NCBI GenBank assembly: GCA_018340805.1 | Contig: JACMZG010001911.1 | Coordinates: forward strand, 38,019,847-38,083,846 | Direction of reading: 5' to 3' | DNA: 64,000 nucleotides | From: Microvelia longipes | Taxonomy: Eukaryota; Arthropoda; Insecta; Hemiptera; Veliidae | Shown here: in pieces, positions 22,300-34,015 of the stretch | Layout: each line of letters begins with the position of its first letter | Position numbering within the stretch: the first letter of the stretch is position 1 | Notes under the pieces: model-generated | Seen by the model: only the letters and a program-made list of their open reading frames with translations | Databases searched by the model: none | Told to the model about the DNA's origin: nothing | Made by a program: the position numbers and the translations under genes

Positions 22300-22311
22300 T
22301 GGCGCCCAACG
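22300..22311 (+). promoter_or_regulatory. LTR-retroelement primer-binding-site-like sequence
   Basis: TGGCGCCCAACG, preceded by ...GTTCTACA, is the arrangement expected at the junction of a 5' LTR (ending in CA) and a tRNA-primed binding site of the TGGCGCC type. The LTR would lie upstream (after the TA tract, about 22194-22298). No gag or pol follows; the next segment is a CA/TA microsatellite, so this is only a relic. Confidence 0.5.
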
Positions 22312-22394
22312 AAAATGTCTGATTTGAAAATAGCCATTTAAAGAAGTAAGAAGTTGTTATTTCAGTCCCATCCAGTGTCTTTAAATAATTTATA

Positions 22395-22410
22395 CACACA
22401 CACACACACA

Positions 22411-22499
<89 letters not shown>
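22395..22499. repeat. (CA)n then (TA)n microsatellite
   Basis: About 8 CA repeats followed by about 85 bp of TA. Confidence 0.95.
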
Positions 22500-22501
<2 letters not shown>

Positions 22502-22799
22502 TCTAAAACCAAACGAAATTCATTTCCCCTCAAGTTTCGTCATCTGAGCAACCTCATAAACGTAATTTTCTTTTAAAAATTCTCTTAGACAGCAGCCTTA
22601 TCTAGAGAAGCATGAACAGCTTTTAATTAGTTTAAATATTGGTGTGCACTGCCAACCTCAGAAGGATGAGCATAGTTTTGTACATCAATGGAATATATAC
22701 GCGCATTTGCTATGAAAATACAAAAAAATAAATAACGAAGAGTTATGTTACTGCTAAGGTTATAAAGCATAAACCATAAACTTAAGCAAGAATTAAATT

Positions 22800-22865
22800 A
22801 TTAAACACGGAAGCATGTATTTCAAAGGGAATTCGCCGGACATGCGGCCACTACGCTAGAATTGT
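22800..22865 (-). repeat. M1 family terminal fragment
   Basis: AACACGGAAGCATGTATTTC, AATTCGCCGGACATGCGGCC and ACTACGCTAGAATT are a diverged reverse complement of the M1 arm. Confidence 0.6.
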
Positions 22866-23040
22866 TTTGTACTTATAAACTTGTATAATGTACAAACACG
22901 ATAAGAAATTATCGTCCTTCCTAGGATCGAATCCAGGTACCCTGGCATTGAGTGCTCGTAACGACTCTAAACTTGAAATATGTCGTTTAGTGGACGTATT
23001 TTAGGTTTTATGGTAATTAACCACAGTTTTTTTTTTACTT

Positions 23041-23420
23041 TTTGGTCACTTACAGGGTCATACTAACTCTGGACCGGGTTTTTTTCGATTCAGCGCCCAA
23101 AAATACATAGAAAACGACACCCTACTCGAAAATTAATTTTCAACGACCGTAATTTTGGTTTCTGGTAATTTATTATGGTTTATTTACTTTTTTGGTCACT
23201 TACAGGGTCATATTAACTCTGGACCGGTTTTTTCGATTCAGCGCCCAAAAATACATAGAAAACGACACCCTACTCGAAAATTAATTTTCAACGACCGTAA
23301 TTTTGGTTTCTGGTAATTTATTATGGTTTATTTAACTTTTAGGTCACTCGCAGTGATTGTATCGACTTCGAACCGGTTTTATTCGATTCAGCGCCCCCCA
23401 AAAATGACCTTTTCGTGGCG
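23041..23420 (+). repeat. 150-bp tandem repeat, ~2.5 units
   Basis: TTTGGTCACTTACAGGGTCA occurs at 23041 and 23191, and a diverged form (AGGTCACTCGCAGTG) at 23341. The unit contains GGACCGG, CGATTCAGCGCCC and ACGACCGTAATTTTGG. Related text occurs at 30735-30890. Contig 2 begins inside this repeat at 44106. Confidence 0.85.
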
Positions 23421-23897
23421 ATATATTTACATTTTTCTTAATCGACCACTTTAGATTTGCCTGGCATGCGGATCTCTACTTTAGAATTGCCAAATGATTA
23501 GTAGAGTAGTGCACAACTATTTATAAAGAAAGACGATTTGATGAAAGATTAAATCTTAATCATTTTCTACAATAGATAACTTAATTTTTGTATGGCATAA
23601 ATAGGTTTGAGATGGTAAATAAAACATTTAATAGAGAGTGACATTTTATTAGTAAAGTTTTTAAATGAGGTAATAGGCTCATTAATTACTTTCTTATTTA
23701 TATTTAATTACAAAAACGTACATCGAGTTTGATACGCTTATCAAGATTGCATTTAAAAATTATTTAATTATAAGGATAATTATTATTTAATTATTTTTTT
23801 AACAGTATAAACTACTTAAAATCTATTTGGTTGTTAGTTTTTATTTCTATTGTAAACATTGCTCATAGTTTTACCTCAGAACATATTAGTGCAATAG

Positions 23898-24500
23898 TAC
23901 TCTTCTTTGTACATTGTAAGTTACACATTTTATATTACATTATTTAATATATTATTTATATATTTTTTTCTTTGTACGCGAAAACATTGTAAGTTACACA
24001 TTTTAAATTATATTATTTATTATATTATCTTCTTTGCACGCAAAAACATTGTAAAATACACATTTATATTATATTATTTATTATATTATCTTCTTTGTAC
24101 GCGAAAACATTGTAAGTTACACATTTTAAATTATATTATTTATTATATTATCTTCTTTGCACGCAAAAACATTTTTATATACACATTTTATATTATATTA
24201 TTTATTATATTATCTTCTTTGTACGCAAAAACATTGTAAAATACACATTTTATATTATATTATTTATTATATTATCTTCTTTGTACGCGAAAACATTGTA
24301 AGTTACACATTTTAAATTATATTATTTATTATATTATCTTTTTTGTACGCAAAAACATTGTAAGTTACACATTTTATATTATATTATCTTCTCTGCACAC
24401 AAAAACATTGTAAAATACGCATTTTATATTATATTATTTATTATATTATCTTCTTTGTACGCGAAAACATAGTAAGTTACACATTTTATATTTTATTATT
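23898..24500 (+). repeat. ~61-bp dimeric minisatellite (copy A)
   Basis: About ten units of TTCTTTGTACGCGAAAACAT, then TGTAAGTTACACATTTTAAA and an AT-rich spacer. Two variants tend to alternate: GTACGCGAAAACATTGTAAG and GCACGCAAAAACATTGTAAA. A 110-codon ORF across it is only the repeat translated. Confidence 0.9.
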
Positions 24501-24639
24501 TATTCTTATTATAGAATTATTTTGTATGTAAAACCTTTGATGTATATTCTTATTACATTGTGTAATTTAATATAATAATTATTTTTACTTTATTTTTAGT
24601 TGGGAAAGAATTGGGTTTACACTAAAAATTCAAAAAACC

Positions 24640-25050
24640 GAAATTTACTTGAATTATCCGTTTCAGGTGTTTTCAAGACCTTCTGAGTAGTTTCTATAAA
24701 GCTGTCTGCCTGTATTTATGTGTGCGAGTTTTTGTGGGTGTGAGTGTATGTGACTATGTGTCAGTTATCATTGTTGCTCCCAGAGCATTTATACTAAAGA
24801 GTTCTACCCGGAAATTATTATTTTTTTTTTTTAGTTCCGCCGTTTACAGTTAATAATGACTCAGCAAATATTTCGAAAATCATAAAACATGAAAAAATGT
24901 TTCACTAGACAACAAATTTGCTAAATTTCATCTCATTATCAGCATACCTCTTTACAGAATAAATAGGTATACTAAGTTTTGTTTTTTATAAGGCAAATAT
25001 ATCTACCGTATTTGTTGATGATAAAAGGTAAGCAGAATAAATATATTTAT
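24640..25050 (+). repeat. Dispersed repeat family R (copy A)
   Basis: GAATTATCCGTTTCAGGTGT, AAGACCTTCTGAGTAG, a GTGTGAGTGTATGTG stretch, AATAATGACTCAGCAAA and ATCATAAAACATG, matching 14829-15240 in order. Confidence 0.7.
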
Positions 25051-25083
<33 letters not shown>

Positions 25084-25130
25084 CAAACGAAGCTGCAGAG
25101 CGTAATAAATTCTAGGCTCTGACCCACGGA

Positions 25131-25153
25131 CTTCTTGCGTCCGTGGTGAAAGG
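25131..25153. repeat. Perfect hairpin (copy A)
   Basis: CCACGGAC with GTCCGTGG around TTCTTGC. Copy B at 45959-45983 has one extra terminal pair. Confidence 0.75.
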
Positions 25154-25565
25154 ACTCGTTCAGGAAGGTTGAAATAGACTTCGAAAAATAGACTTCGTTA
25201 CTTAAAATTTAGTAACGATTCCAGAAGACAAGATCAACTATTGTTGAAAAATGTTAGGCCTATAATGAAACACCATATTTAAGTGAACCTTATTGAATGC
25301 AGTCTTAGAAGAGTAGGAAAAAAACAAACAAATGTACAAAGATGACAAACAAAAAGATAAGATGAGTAGAAGAGTGAAGAAGCAAAACAGATAGTAAAAA
25401 AAAAGAAACAAAAAGAACAACAGGTTTAAAAACAGAAGAGACAGGTTTCACAATATATACATCATATAACTCTATTTATATAAAGATACAAAAACACATG
25501 AACACGCAGAAAATGAAGATTCGGACAATGCACCATAAACAGCTACCAATAAGCACTTAAAAACG

Positions 25566-25613
<48 letters not shown>
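25566..25613. repeat. (TA)n tract (copy A)
   Basis: TA dinucleotide; the counterpart is 46404-46453. Confidence 0.95.
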
Positions 25614-25615
<2 letters not shown>

Positions 25616-26177
25616 TTGTGTATACAAATTTAAAGTTTCTTAAAACCTATTTTTAAGAGTCCTTTGAAACAAATAATGGTTACACACCTGAGTCTAACTC
25701 CCGCCATATGACCCACCTCATTAAAAAAATTTGTTCTCATAAAATTCGCTAAAAGAAAGGTCATCAGAAGTTTGGGCTAATATCAACCCAAACCGTCGTG
25801 TTAGAACTTTATCTCATTCGGCGTAATACTAATTATAACCATCTAATTAAAATAAATAAAATATAATTTATATCATTAGTTAAAGAAGTAATTATAAATA
25901 AGTATAAATTAATGGATATTATTTTACTTAAATAGCAACCTGGTACAGATTGTGTATAACTGTAATATTCTTGGCTTAACAAGTATGTAATAAATACAGT
26001 AGTTTTTAGTTTGTAGTTTTTTATTTTCATAACGTAAGTAGTTTGTTATTAACATTTTTTTAAAAAAATTACCTTGCACATCAAACAATTATAAATCAAT
26101 CCGTAGTCATAGGAAACATAAATAATGTGTAACGTATGTGGGGAGGATACGTGGGGTAGATAATCGTAAGTGAAACT

Positions 26178-26752
26178 ACAGCCCTTCGGCCCGTAGCCCA
26201 AACACGGGCACAATGTCGTTGTTTTGTATTATTTGTTGTTTTATTATTATTTCTTGTTACATAGCAATTTGCCATGTATTTAGCGACATTTCATCGCCTC
26301 GCTATTTTTTTTTTTTGTTTTTTATTATTACATGGCATTTTGCCATTTATCTATCGAATAATCTTATCGAAGGGCTACAGCCCTTCGGCCCGTAGCCCAA
26401 ACACGGGCACAATGTCGTTGTTTTGTATTATTTGTTGTTTTATTATTATTTCTTGTTACATAGCAATTTGCCATGTATTTAGCGACATTTCATCGCCTCG
26501 CTTTTTTTTTTAGTATTTATTATTACATGGCATTTTGCCATTTATCTATCGAATAATCTATCGAAGGGCTACAGCCCTTCGGCCCGTAGCCCAAACACGG
26601 GCACAATGTCGTTGTTTTGTATTATTTGTTGTTTTATTATTATTTCTTGTTACATAGCAATTTGCCATGTATTTAGCGACATTTCATCGCCTCGCTATTT
26701 TTTTTTTAGTATTTATTATTACATGGCATTTTGCCATTTATCTATCGAATTT
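26178..26752 (+). repeat. ~195-bp tandem repeat, 3 units (copy A)
   Basis: Units start at 26178, 26377 and 26571. Each has GAAGGGCTACAGCCCTTCGG (a short hairpin), GTAGCCCAAACACGGGCACA, TTGCCATGTATTTAGCGAC and CATGGCATTTTGCCATTT. A hydrophobic frame starting MSLFCIICCF recurs once per unit, but length variation in the T-run changes what follows, so I do not call it a gene. Confidence 0.9.
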
Positions 26753-28139
26753 TCATCACTTCGCCTCACATGCTTGCTTCGCGGACTAGTGAGGCTTGCT
26801 ACGGCCCTGTCGGGGCCATATAAAGTTTTTTAAGTAGCATTTAAAGCAAACAGCAAACATTTAGACAGTTTGTTTACCTGAATGGCACACACCTCTTTAT
26901 CTAGTACAGAAGATCAACATAGACTTAAGTTTTAACTAATCATTAGGGTCTTACGTGTTTAAGGATTAGAGCAGGTAAAAAAAGATCATAAAGTATTCAA
27001 CATTTTTTTACTAAATGCAACTAATCAAATCCAAATTTTAACTCATTTAAATTTTTCTTTAAAGCACAATCAAAAACTTAGAAATGAGCTATGAAATGCG
27101 AGGTGCCTGAACATTAGTAAAAATAATGTACAATAAGCGAAACCATCTTTTTACTCAAATGTCATGGCGTCATAATTAACTTAAATAAGTTAATTATCCA
27201 CTTCAAGGTCCGGCCGCTCTGCGGGCCTGCTTAGCTTGAATTGGTTCTATTGGAGGTATTTTGGACCTGTTTGTCTGGGACAGTAAGTTTGTGAATGCGG
27301 ATCAAGAGGGATGGTCTTTCTTCTATACTACAACCCTACACTCAACACTACCTCAACTTTCGGCATCCGAACAACCTCGTAAGCGTCATTTTCATGATGA
27401 AAATTCGCTAAAATCGGGAACGAATTACCTCGGAACTTTTCCCCATTACATCGGATTCGCTACTCTCATCCTACCTAATTATAGGGTAAATCCTCATCCT
27501 CCCTATAATAATTATAGGGGTAAGTGTAAAAATGTTCAAAGCTAACAGATTGAATCTTAACGATAGTGTGACCTAACTTTCAATAATTACACTACTGACT
27601 TACCGCATGAACCCCATTTGTGTCTATAATAATAATAATATGTCTATTATATATCTCAAATAATACTATTCTGTGTTCTAAAATAATAGGCGTAGTGTAA
27701 ACAAAATTTTGAGTTTTTACCCTCAGAACCCAATTTACGGATTAATAATTTGTTGTTTGATAAAAAAAACATATGTGTCGAGCTTCGCTCGGGTATTGCT
27801 GCTGGTATCTTTATAATTAAAACATAGTATATTGATTCAAAACAATTTTTTTTTGTCTATACTTCATATTATTGAAAGTATGAAAACGAAAAAAGATGTT
27901 ACATCTGAGTGTTCACAAAAAAATCTGTTATATTATGTTAATCAAAAATATTATTATTGAATCTGAATCAATAATAATATTTATTTAAAACAGATAAAGA
28001 AATATTAGGTATAGTTTGAATTTGTATTGCAACAAGGAAGAATAAGCGCCAGGAATACAGGGAGGCGCAGACGCGAATATATTGACTCAAAACTCTCAGG
28101 AATATATCTAGGTGCTCCTTGTTTCAGGGTGGAGTAAAG

Positions 28140-28197
28140 ATGGCTTCCGACAGGAGGTACCTGCTAGACAAACAGGTTGCAAATCTTCAGTACACAG
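28140..28197 (+). CDS. Gad1: Candidate first coding exon of glutamate decarboxylase (copy A)
   Basis: An ATG in good context (AAAG before, G after) opens a frame reading MASDRRYLLDKQVANLQYT plus one base, ending at a GT donor (gttagt, 28198). It leaves a phase-1 G; the GAD exon at 61648 starts with AC, so joining gives a GAC (Asp) codon and keeps the frame. A pyrimidine-rich stretch ending in TTTCAG (to 28127) looks like a splice acceptor, so the exon probably starts at 28128 with a further 5' exon upstream. The N-terminal part of GAD is poorly conserved between animals, so assignment rests on phase, orientation and position, not on homology. The same exon occurs at 48973-49030, and one of the two is probably an assembly duplicate. 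The first codons could instead belong to another gene. Confidence 0.4.
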
Positions 28198-28199
28198 GT

Positions 28200-29911
28200 T
28201 AGTCAGTCCATTCTTTTATTTATAATACTTGGAAAATTTAGTTAAAACGCAGTTTTAACATTTAGTCATTATAAAATAATTGTAAAAGTGAGGATTAAGT
28301 TACAATTAAAACAACAATGGCCACCCACTTGTTGTAGTTTTAGGCAATATTAAAACCGATTGTCATGTGACCATGACAACTATACGACCGCCATTTTCGA
28401 AAACAATAAATGTACTAATACTTCTCTACAATTGATTAGTCGTGTATTTTGTATAATTCCGAACCTTAAAAATACAACTGTTATTGATTAGTACCTAATT
28501 AACAAAACACACTTATTGCTATTATGTTAAACACAATTAAACGAATTATAACCGCCACAATAACTCTCTAACACTTATTCTGGTCGGAATAAAACGTGGT
28601 TCAAAAATCTAATAAACACTGCTGCTAATATATCAAAATTTACTAAACTTCAAAAGGATGGAACCGTGCTGAATTTTAATATTATAAAAATATATGCACT
28701 ACTTTAGTACGATGTACCTACTGCTTTTTGATACGATACTATACTATACTACACGATGTATACTTAATAAACATATACTCCGATAAAATCGGATTAGTTC
28801 CGATTAATCTTTTGACAGGTTTCTGACTAATACACTTAGATAATTCATCGTGTAACACTAAATGTAACACACTTAATTAATTCATTTAATTAATTTCATT
28901 AAAATATTCAAAATTTAGATGGGATTCATTTATATTTAAAATCCCAAAATACAATGTTAGTTATTAACAAAAATATGCAAACTAGATTTTATAAACGCTT
29001 AGGGTGAAGGTTCTATGAAGGGATGTCTGTACAAACAGCAGATAAGGGTTAGAGCCCTATTATCTATAACATATGCAACGTGTCATCTCTTTGGTAAGCG
29101 AAGGGTGATAATATCTGAAATATTAAGCAGATTTCGTTGACATATTATATATTAAGGAATATGTTAAAAAAAGTTTAAGATGAGACAAGCTGCTCAAGAT
29201 GGTAACTTATAGTTTTTAATGGATCTTCGATTAAAAAAAATCTGAAACGAACCTTACAACACTATATTGCTTTCATGTTTTATACAATGTAAGTATATAA
29301 GCTACAAGCTTTGTGAACTTTCATGTAAACTAATATATTTCAATTAAGAAATGTAACAAATCGAAGCATAATTAACTTTATCAGAAAAAAATTCTTTCAG
29401 GGCTTAAAATTGGCTTTTAAAATATATATATCACGTGAAGTGCGTTTAGATGACTTTTTTAACTTTTCTATACCCGTAGCTCTCGGGCTTCTTAGTTCCC
29501 ACTTTTTGGTGTTAATTTGTTTACACTATTTTGTAAACAACACTATTTGCGTGCTTTCTTCCCTATTAATCCAATTTTCCTTATTAATCTATATATATAA
29601 TCTTATATATAAGTTTTCAATATATATTAAAAAGCCTGAGCATTAGCGTAACAACTTATTATATAAATTTTTGGAATTTTTCAAAGAAAATGCTTATATT
29701 TATTCTAAAGATTATACATTATACGGGAAAGATATTAAATAATGTGTTAAATATACGTCGAAAAGTTAAGCAAAAATTGGATTAATAAGCAAGAAAGCGC
29801 GCATTTCTACGAACCTCCGCGCCAATTTTTTTTTTTGGTTTGTTGACGTACCCGAAACATTATTTTACTAAACTGAACAAAATTTCTTATGAACTCTTTA
29901 AAAGTTATGCG
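28200..29911. other. Intron-like AT-rich DNA
   Basis: No exon or RNA gene is recognised. Small ORFs such as 29410-29646 are disrupted by indels in copy B and have no recognisable domains. Confidence 0.4.
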
Positions 29912-29975
29912 CATCCGCCAAGACTCGATCTCTTGATCTGTAGTTTAGTGCTCTATCCTCTTATGGATACTGGTC
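29912..29975 (-). mobile_element. tRNA-derived SINE head or tRNA pseudogene (copy A)
   Basis: On the minus strand, GTATCCATAAGAGGATAGAG (A-box/D-arm-like) is followed by CACTAAACTACAGATCAAGA (anticodon-arm-like) and AGATCGAGTCTTGG (B-box/T-arm-like), in tRNA order and spacing. The acceptor stem and T-loop are not canonical, so a working tRNA is unlikely. Confidence 0.55.
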
Positions 29976-30306
29976 TTGAAACCATTTGTAGAACTTTAGG
30001 AATTCTTTACTCTCTACTACATTCCGTACTTAATTTTTCCGTAATGATTTTTTTCATTAACTTCACCACTTAAGTGTTTTCTGGTTATTTAGGGATTTTT
30101 TTAAAAAAGTTGCTGACATAGCAAACCGGGTTAGTTACGTCACAACAACTTGGTTTTCGATAGGTTTTGTGCCCTCTCTACGGTGGATTTTTAGTCTACA
30201 ATTAGTCTATAGGTGTAGTTATGCTGTCCAGAAAATTATTTTATGACGTCATTAACCCACAATAATGACTCAGTTTTATGAAAAATCATAAAACATAGTA
30301 AAATGT

Positions 30307-30721
30307 TATATAGAAAGAATGTCACCATGCATAAGACTAACCCATATGTCAAGTTTAATTTCAATATTAGAATTAGTTCAATTTTTATTAAATAACTTGT
30401 GTACGTTTTTAAAAAATAATTCTGGCGTAGTGGTCCGCTGTCGGGCGAATTTCATTTAGAATGAGAGTTTCCGTGCTTAACAACCCATTTCGTGCTTAAG
30501 GTTCCGGTTCAAACTATAAAAAATTATCATTCCAATCAGGATTGTTATTAAGCACGGAAACACGCATCCAAAGAAAATTCGCCCCACATGCGGACCACCA
30601 CGCCAGAATTATTTTTTAAAAACGTATACAAGTTATTTAATAAAAATTGAACAAATTCTAATAATGAAATTAAACTTGACAGATGGGTTAGTCTTATACA
30701 TGGTGACATTCTTTCTATATA
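30307..30721. repeat. 415-bp long palindrome containing M1 arms (copy A)
   Basis: The outer arm TATATAGAAAGAATGTCACC with ATAAGACTAACCCAT (from 30307) is mirrored as the complement ending at 30721, with very few mismatches. Moving inward are TAACTTGTGTACGTTTTTAA, then AATTCTGGCGTAGTGGTCCG and, on the other side, CGGACCACCACGCCAGAATT. The centre is near 30514. The arms are about 200 bp each, with a diverged middle. Confidence 0.9.
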
Positions 30722-31020
30722 TTAAATTAATTGCAACAATGGTTTTTTCAACTTTTTGGTCACATTGAGTGGTCGTATTGACTTCGGACCGGACTCATTT
30801 GATTCAGCTTCTCAAAAAACATAAATATTGACCTTTTTGCGGCGAAAAATATTAACCTGAATTTTGCTGACTCCGCAAACCAGGTTCATGACGTCACAAA
30901 AACCTGGTTTTCAATAGGGTTCGTTTCCTTCCAAAGGTCGATTATCGTACCAAGTTAAATTCAAAAATATTAATCCGTTCGAAAGATAGAGTGTTTACAA
31001 GAATGTGTCTAAATAAATAA

Positions 31021-31235
<215 letters not shown>

Positions 31236-31257
31236 TTGCGAAACGTATGTTTTCGTC

Positions 31258-31660
31258 ATTAGGGACCTCTGAAACGGATTTGTATCGTGGTCCGAGGTTC
31301 GACTTCTGCCATGACGCCTATCCTATTAGCGAATTTTATTCCCAAAGGAAATTCGCTAAAACGGAAAATAATTCAATTAAGTTGTAATTTGGTACAATTG
31401 TATTCCTTTACGTAATAAATAAGTAAACCAAGTTCCGTTTTAATACGACAAGTTATATTACATATATATACAAGTTATATATCCATGATTTTTGTTAGAT
31501 CATAAAAGTTGAGCAGCATCTGTATGGGTAACCGCGGGGTATGAACTGATATATTTACTATTTGAGAACGAGCAAAACGAGTCCAAAGTAGAGACGATGA
31601 GTGTAGCGAATCCGATGTGATTAGAAAACGCTCCGAGGTACCCTGAACCCGATTTTTTAT
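31258..31660 (+). repeat. Dispersed repeat family R (copy A)
   Basis: TTAGGGACCTCTGAAACGG, AGGAAATTCGCTAAAACGG, GGGTAACCGCGGGGTATG, TTTGAGAACGAGCAAAACGA and CGCTCCGAGGTACCCTGAAC follow the usual R order. Confidence 0.65.
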
Positions 31661-33224
31661 TAATATCAACTACTCTAGAGGTCTGTTAGGATTTGGCTAT
31701 TTTATTAATTTTAAACAAAAAAATAAATTAAACAAAAAAATCAGGCACGGGAGGTAACTCCGTACCTTTTCTTAAACTTCAGATCCGCTTCTCTTCTCAT
31801 CTGAATGACACGTTTACCCGAAACAGGCGTACGAAGCCCGATGTAGTACTACTTCGGTATCGCTATGCTTGGCTTCAGGATAAAAAAATAATTTTTATAT
31901 GCTAGATCTCACACTAGTAACTTGCTATAATATATTTTAAAACATAATTTTATGACATAAAGTGCTGCTAAAAATATAATTATGAGCTTGTGATATACAG
32001 ATAGCAGTTAACTCTTCGTTTACTATTCCGTAAAAGGATGACAGAATATTCAGCCTAAGGAAATAGAAAGCATGACTTTTTTAATCATTGTCTAACGTCT
32101 ACTAGGTTCGAGAAGTATTCTTCTTTCTTCTTTTGTCTTTTTAATTTACGGTCCACTTCTTTCGAATACATCAACTCAACTACAGCTTTTCATTTTCATT
32201 TTTTACCTTTTTTAATTTTGTTTTTGCTTTGCTGTTTTAGGGCGATTAAAATGAAAAGACTCTTTTCAAAAGATAACTTTGAAATATAAAATTTTATTTT
32301 TAATATGAGTGGGACAGGTTGAAGTTTAAATCAATTTCTGAAATTTGTCAAGCAATAAATGGAAATCAATACTTCTCTACTATTTCGTATTGCATTTTAT
32401 TAATTATTGAATGCGCCAACAAGTTATAAACAAAATTGAATCAATAATAGAAACTTAGTGTCATTTTTAAAACAGGGAACAAGGGCGTGCAGTAATCACA
32501 CAATTTTTCTTAAAATAAATAAAACTTCCGTCATCTGAACACCCTTATAAGCGTGATTTTCATAATGAAAATTTACTTAAAACGCGTCAGCGAATATAGT
32601 CATGATAGTTTTCATGCCCATGTTATAACAATGCGATAAAAGAAAAATCGGGTACGGGGTACCTCTGCTAAAGTTAATTTTTAAAAATTCAAATTTTATT
32701 TTTTGTTCTTACAAAGTACAAGTTAACACTACTAAGTTAAAAGGTTTCTTGAAATAAAATCATATTTTAAAATGAAATTTTAGATTTTATTAATAAATGT
32801 GATAGAAGGCATTTTTTATGATTTGTAAGCTTTAATAATTTATTTCTATAATAATTACTATAACTTTCTTTTAACTTGGCTGGGCAAATATTTTAAGAAA
32901 TCGCATTTTTCGAACACAATCTGTGCTAAGTTTTGTTTTAATGTCACAACTATGTTTAAGATATGTCTGGGAAAAAAATGGGGGAAGGTTGTTGTAACGA
33001 GGTTTTGAGAACAAAGGGATTCCAAAGCGATTTTTGCTTTCTGCTCTTCTGTCTGCAGGAAAAATGAAGGGAGTGGAGATATGAAGGGGTATAGAATGAT
33101 AACAATACAAGTGTGAAATCAAAGAAAGTACCTTACTACAAACATCAACTTTCTTTTTTATAAAGCACAATAAGCTATACTTCTTACACAACGAATTGTT
33201 GTTCTTTAGTAACGATTCTAAAGC
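31661..33224. other. AT-rich DNA with an R fragment (copy A)
   Basis: 32517-32680 (-) carries CTTCCGTCATCTGAACACCC and ATCGGGTACGGGGTACCTC, part of R. The 131-codon minus-strand ORF at 32871-33266 is broken in copy B and starts within R sequence, so it is not called. No other gene is recognised. Confidence 0.4.
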
Positions 33225-34015
33225 AAAAAATAGGGTACGGGGTACCTCGGAACTTTTCCTCAACATATCGGATTCACTACGCTCGTCCTCAGAATGTAAA
33301 AGCCGTTAAATTTATACTGCAACAAGTCTTCGGTCTCGCTTCGCTTGACCTCAGATAGTAAATACATTTGTTTCCTTCCTAGCAGTCACTCATCTAGGCA
33401 CTGACCGCACGCTCGATGCTGGTTAAATTTTATAATCCACAACAAATTATAGATATACTTGTTGCATTAAAAACTAAACTTAATATACTTCTTTATTACG
33501 TAAAGTTATATTCTTGAACAAATTTCAATTCAATAGGATTTTTTTTTTTTTTTTTTTTTAAACAATCCTTTATTAATAAATTATCATATTTACATATTAG
33601 ATACACGGATAAAGGAATAAGATGCCACACTAAAGAATTGAAAAATTCTGTGCTGTGTGGCATTATTTTCCGATTTTTTATTTAAAAAAACGTTTTTTTT
33701 AAATATTCCATAAAAATTGATCTAACGCTGATAATAAGATGAAACACAGCACATATGATAGTATTATACATGGCTGCATGAAGATCGCATAATTTTTACG
33801 AGTTTTATAATTTTTCAAAAAATTTTTGAGTCCATATTGCGGGTTAATGACGTCATAAACAAATTATTTTCCGAATAGCAAAAAAGACACACAACGATGA
33901 TAACAGACACACATTCAGACAGACAACATTGCAAAAACCACTCAGGAGGCCTGAAACGGATGATTCCGGTTTCATCCCGGCGTGCCTAATCCCGGCTATT
34001 TTTTTGCAAACACCA
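33225..34015 (-). repeat. Dispersed repeat family R, longest copy (copy A)
   Basis: Minus-strand order: GATGAAACCGGAATCATCCG, CAGGCCTCCTGAGTGG, GTGTGTCTGTTATCATCG, ATGACGTCATTAACCCGC, CAGTGCCTAGATGAGTGACT, CTGAGGTCAAGCGAAGCGAG, GGACGAGCGTAGTGAATCCG, TTCCGAGGTACCCCGTACCC. Length is about 790 bp including an insertion at 33533-33660. This is the most complete copy for defining the family; no coding capacity. Confidence 0.7.
33533..33660 (-). mobile_element. Short poly(A) retroposon inserted in an R copy (copy A)
   Basis: Compared with the R copy at 4084-4700, about 125 bp is extra here. Read on the minus strand it ends in ATTAATAAAGGATTGTTT followed by about 20 A, i.e. an AATAAA signal and a poly(A) tail. 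It starts with a hairpin (ATGCCACAC/GTGTGGCAT with inner AGAATT/AATTCT). It looks like a truncated retroposed transcript. Confidence 0.5.

Noticed and set aside
32871..33266. 131-codon minus-strand ORF, the longest outside repeats
   Set aside because: It is broken by indels in the otherwise identical copy B, begins in R-family sequence and has no recognisable domain.
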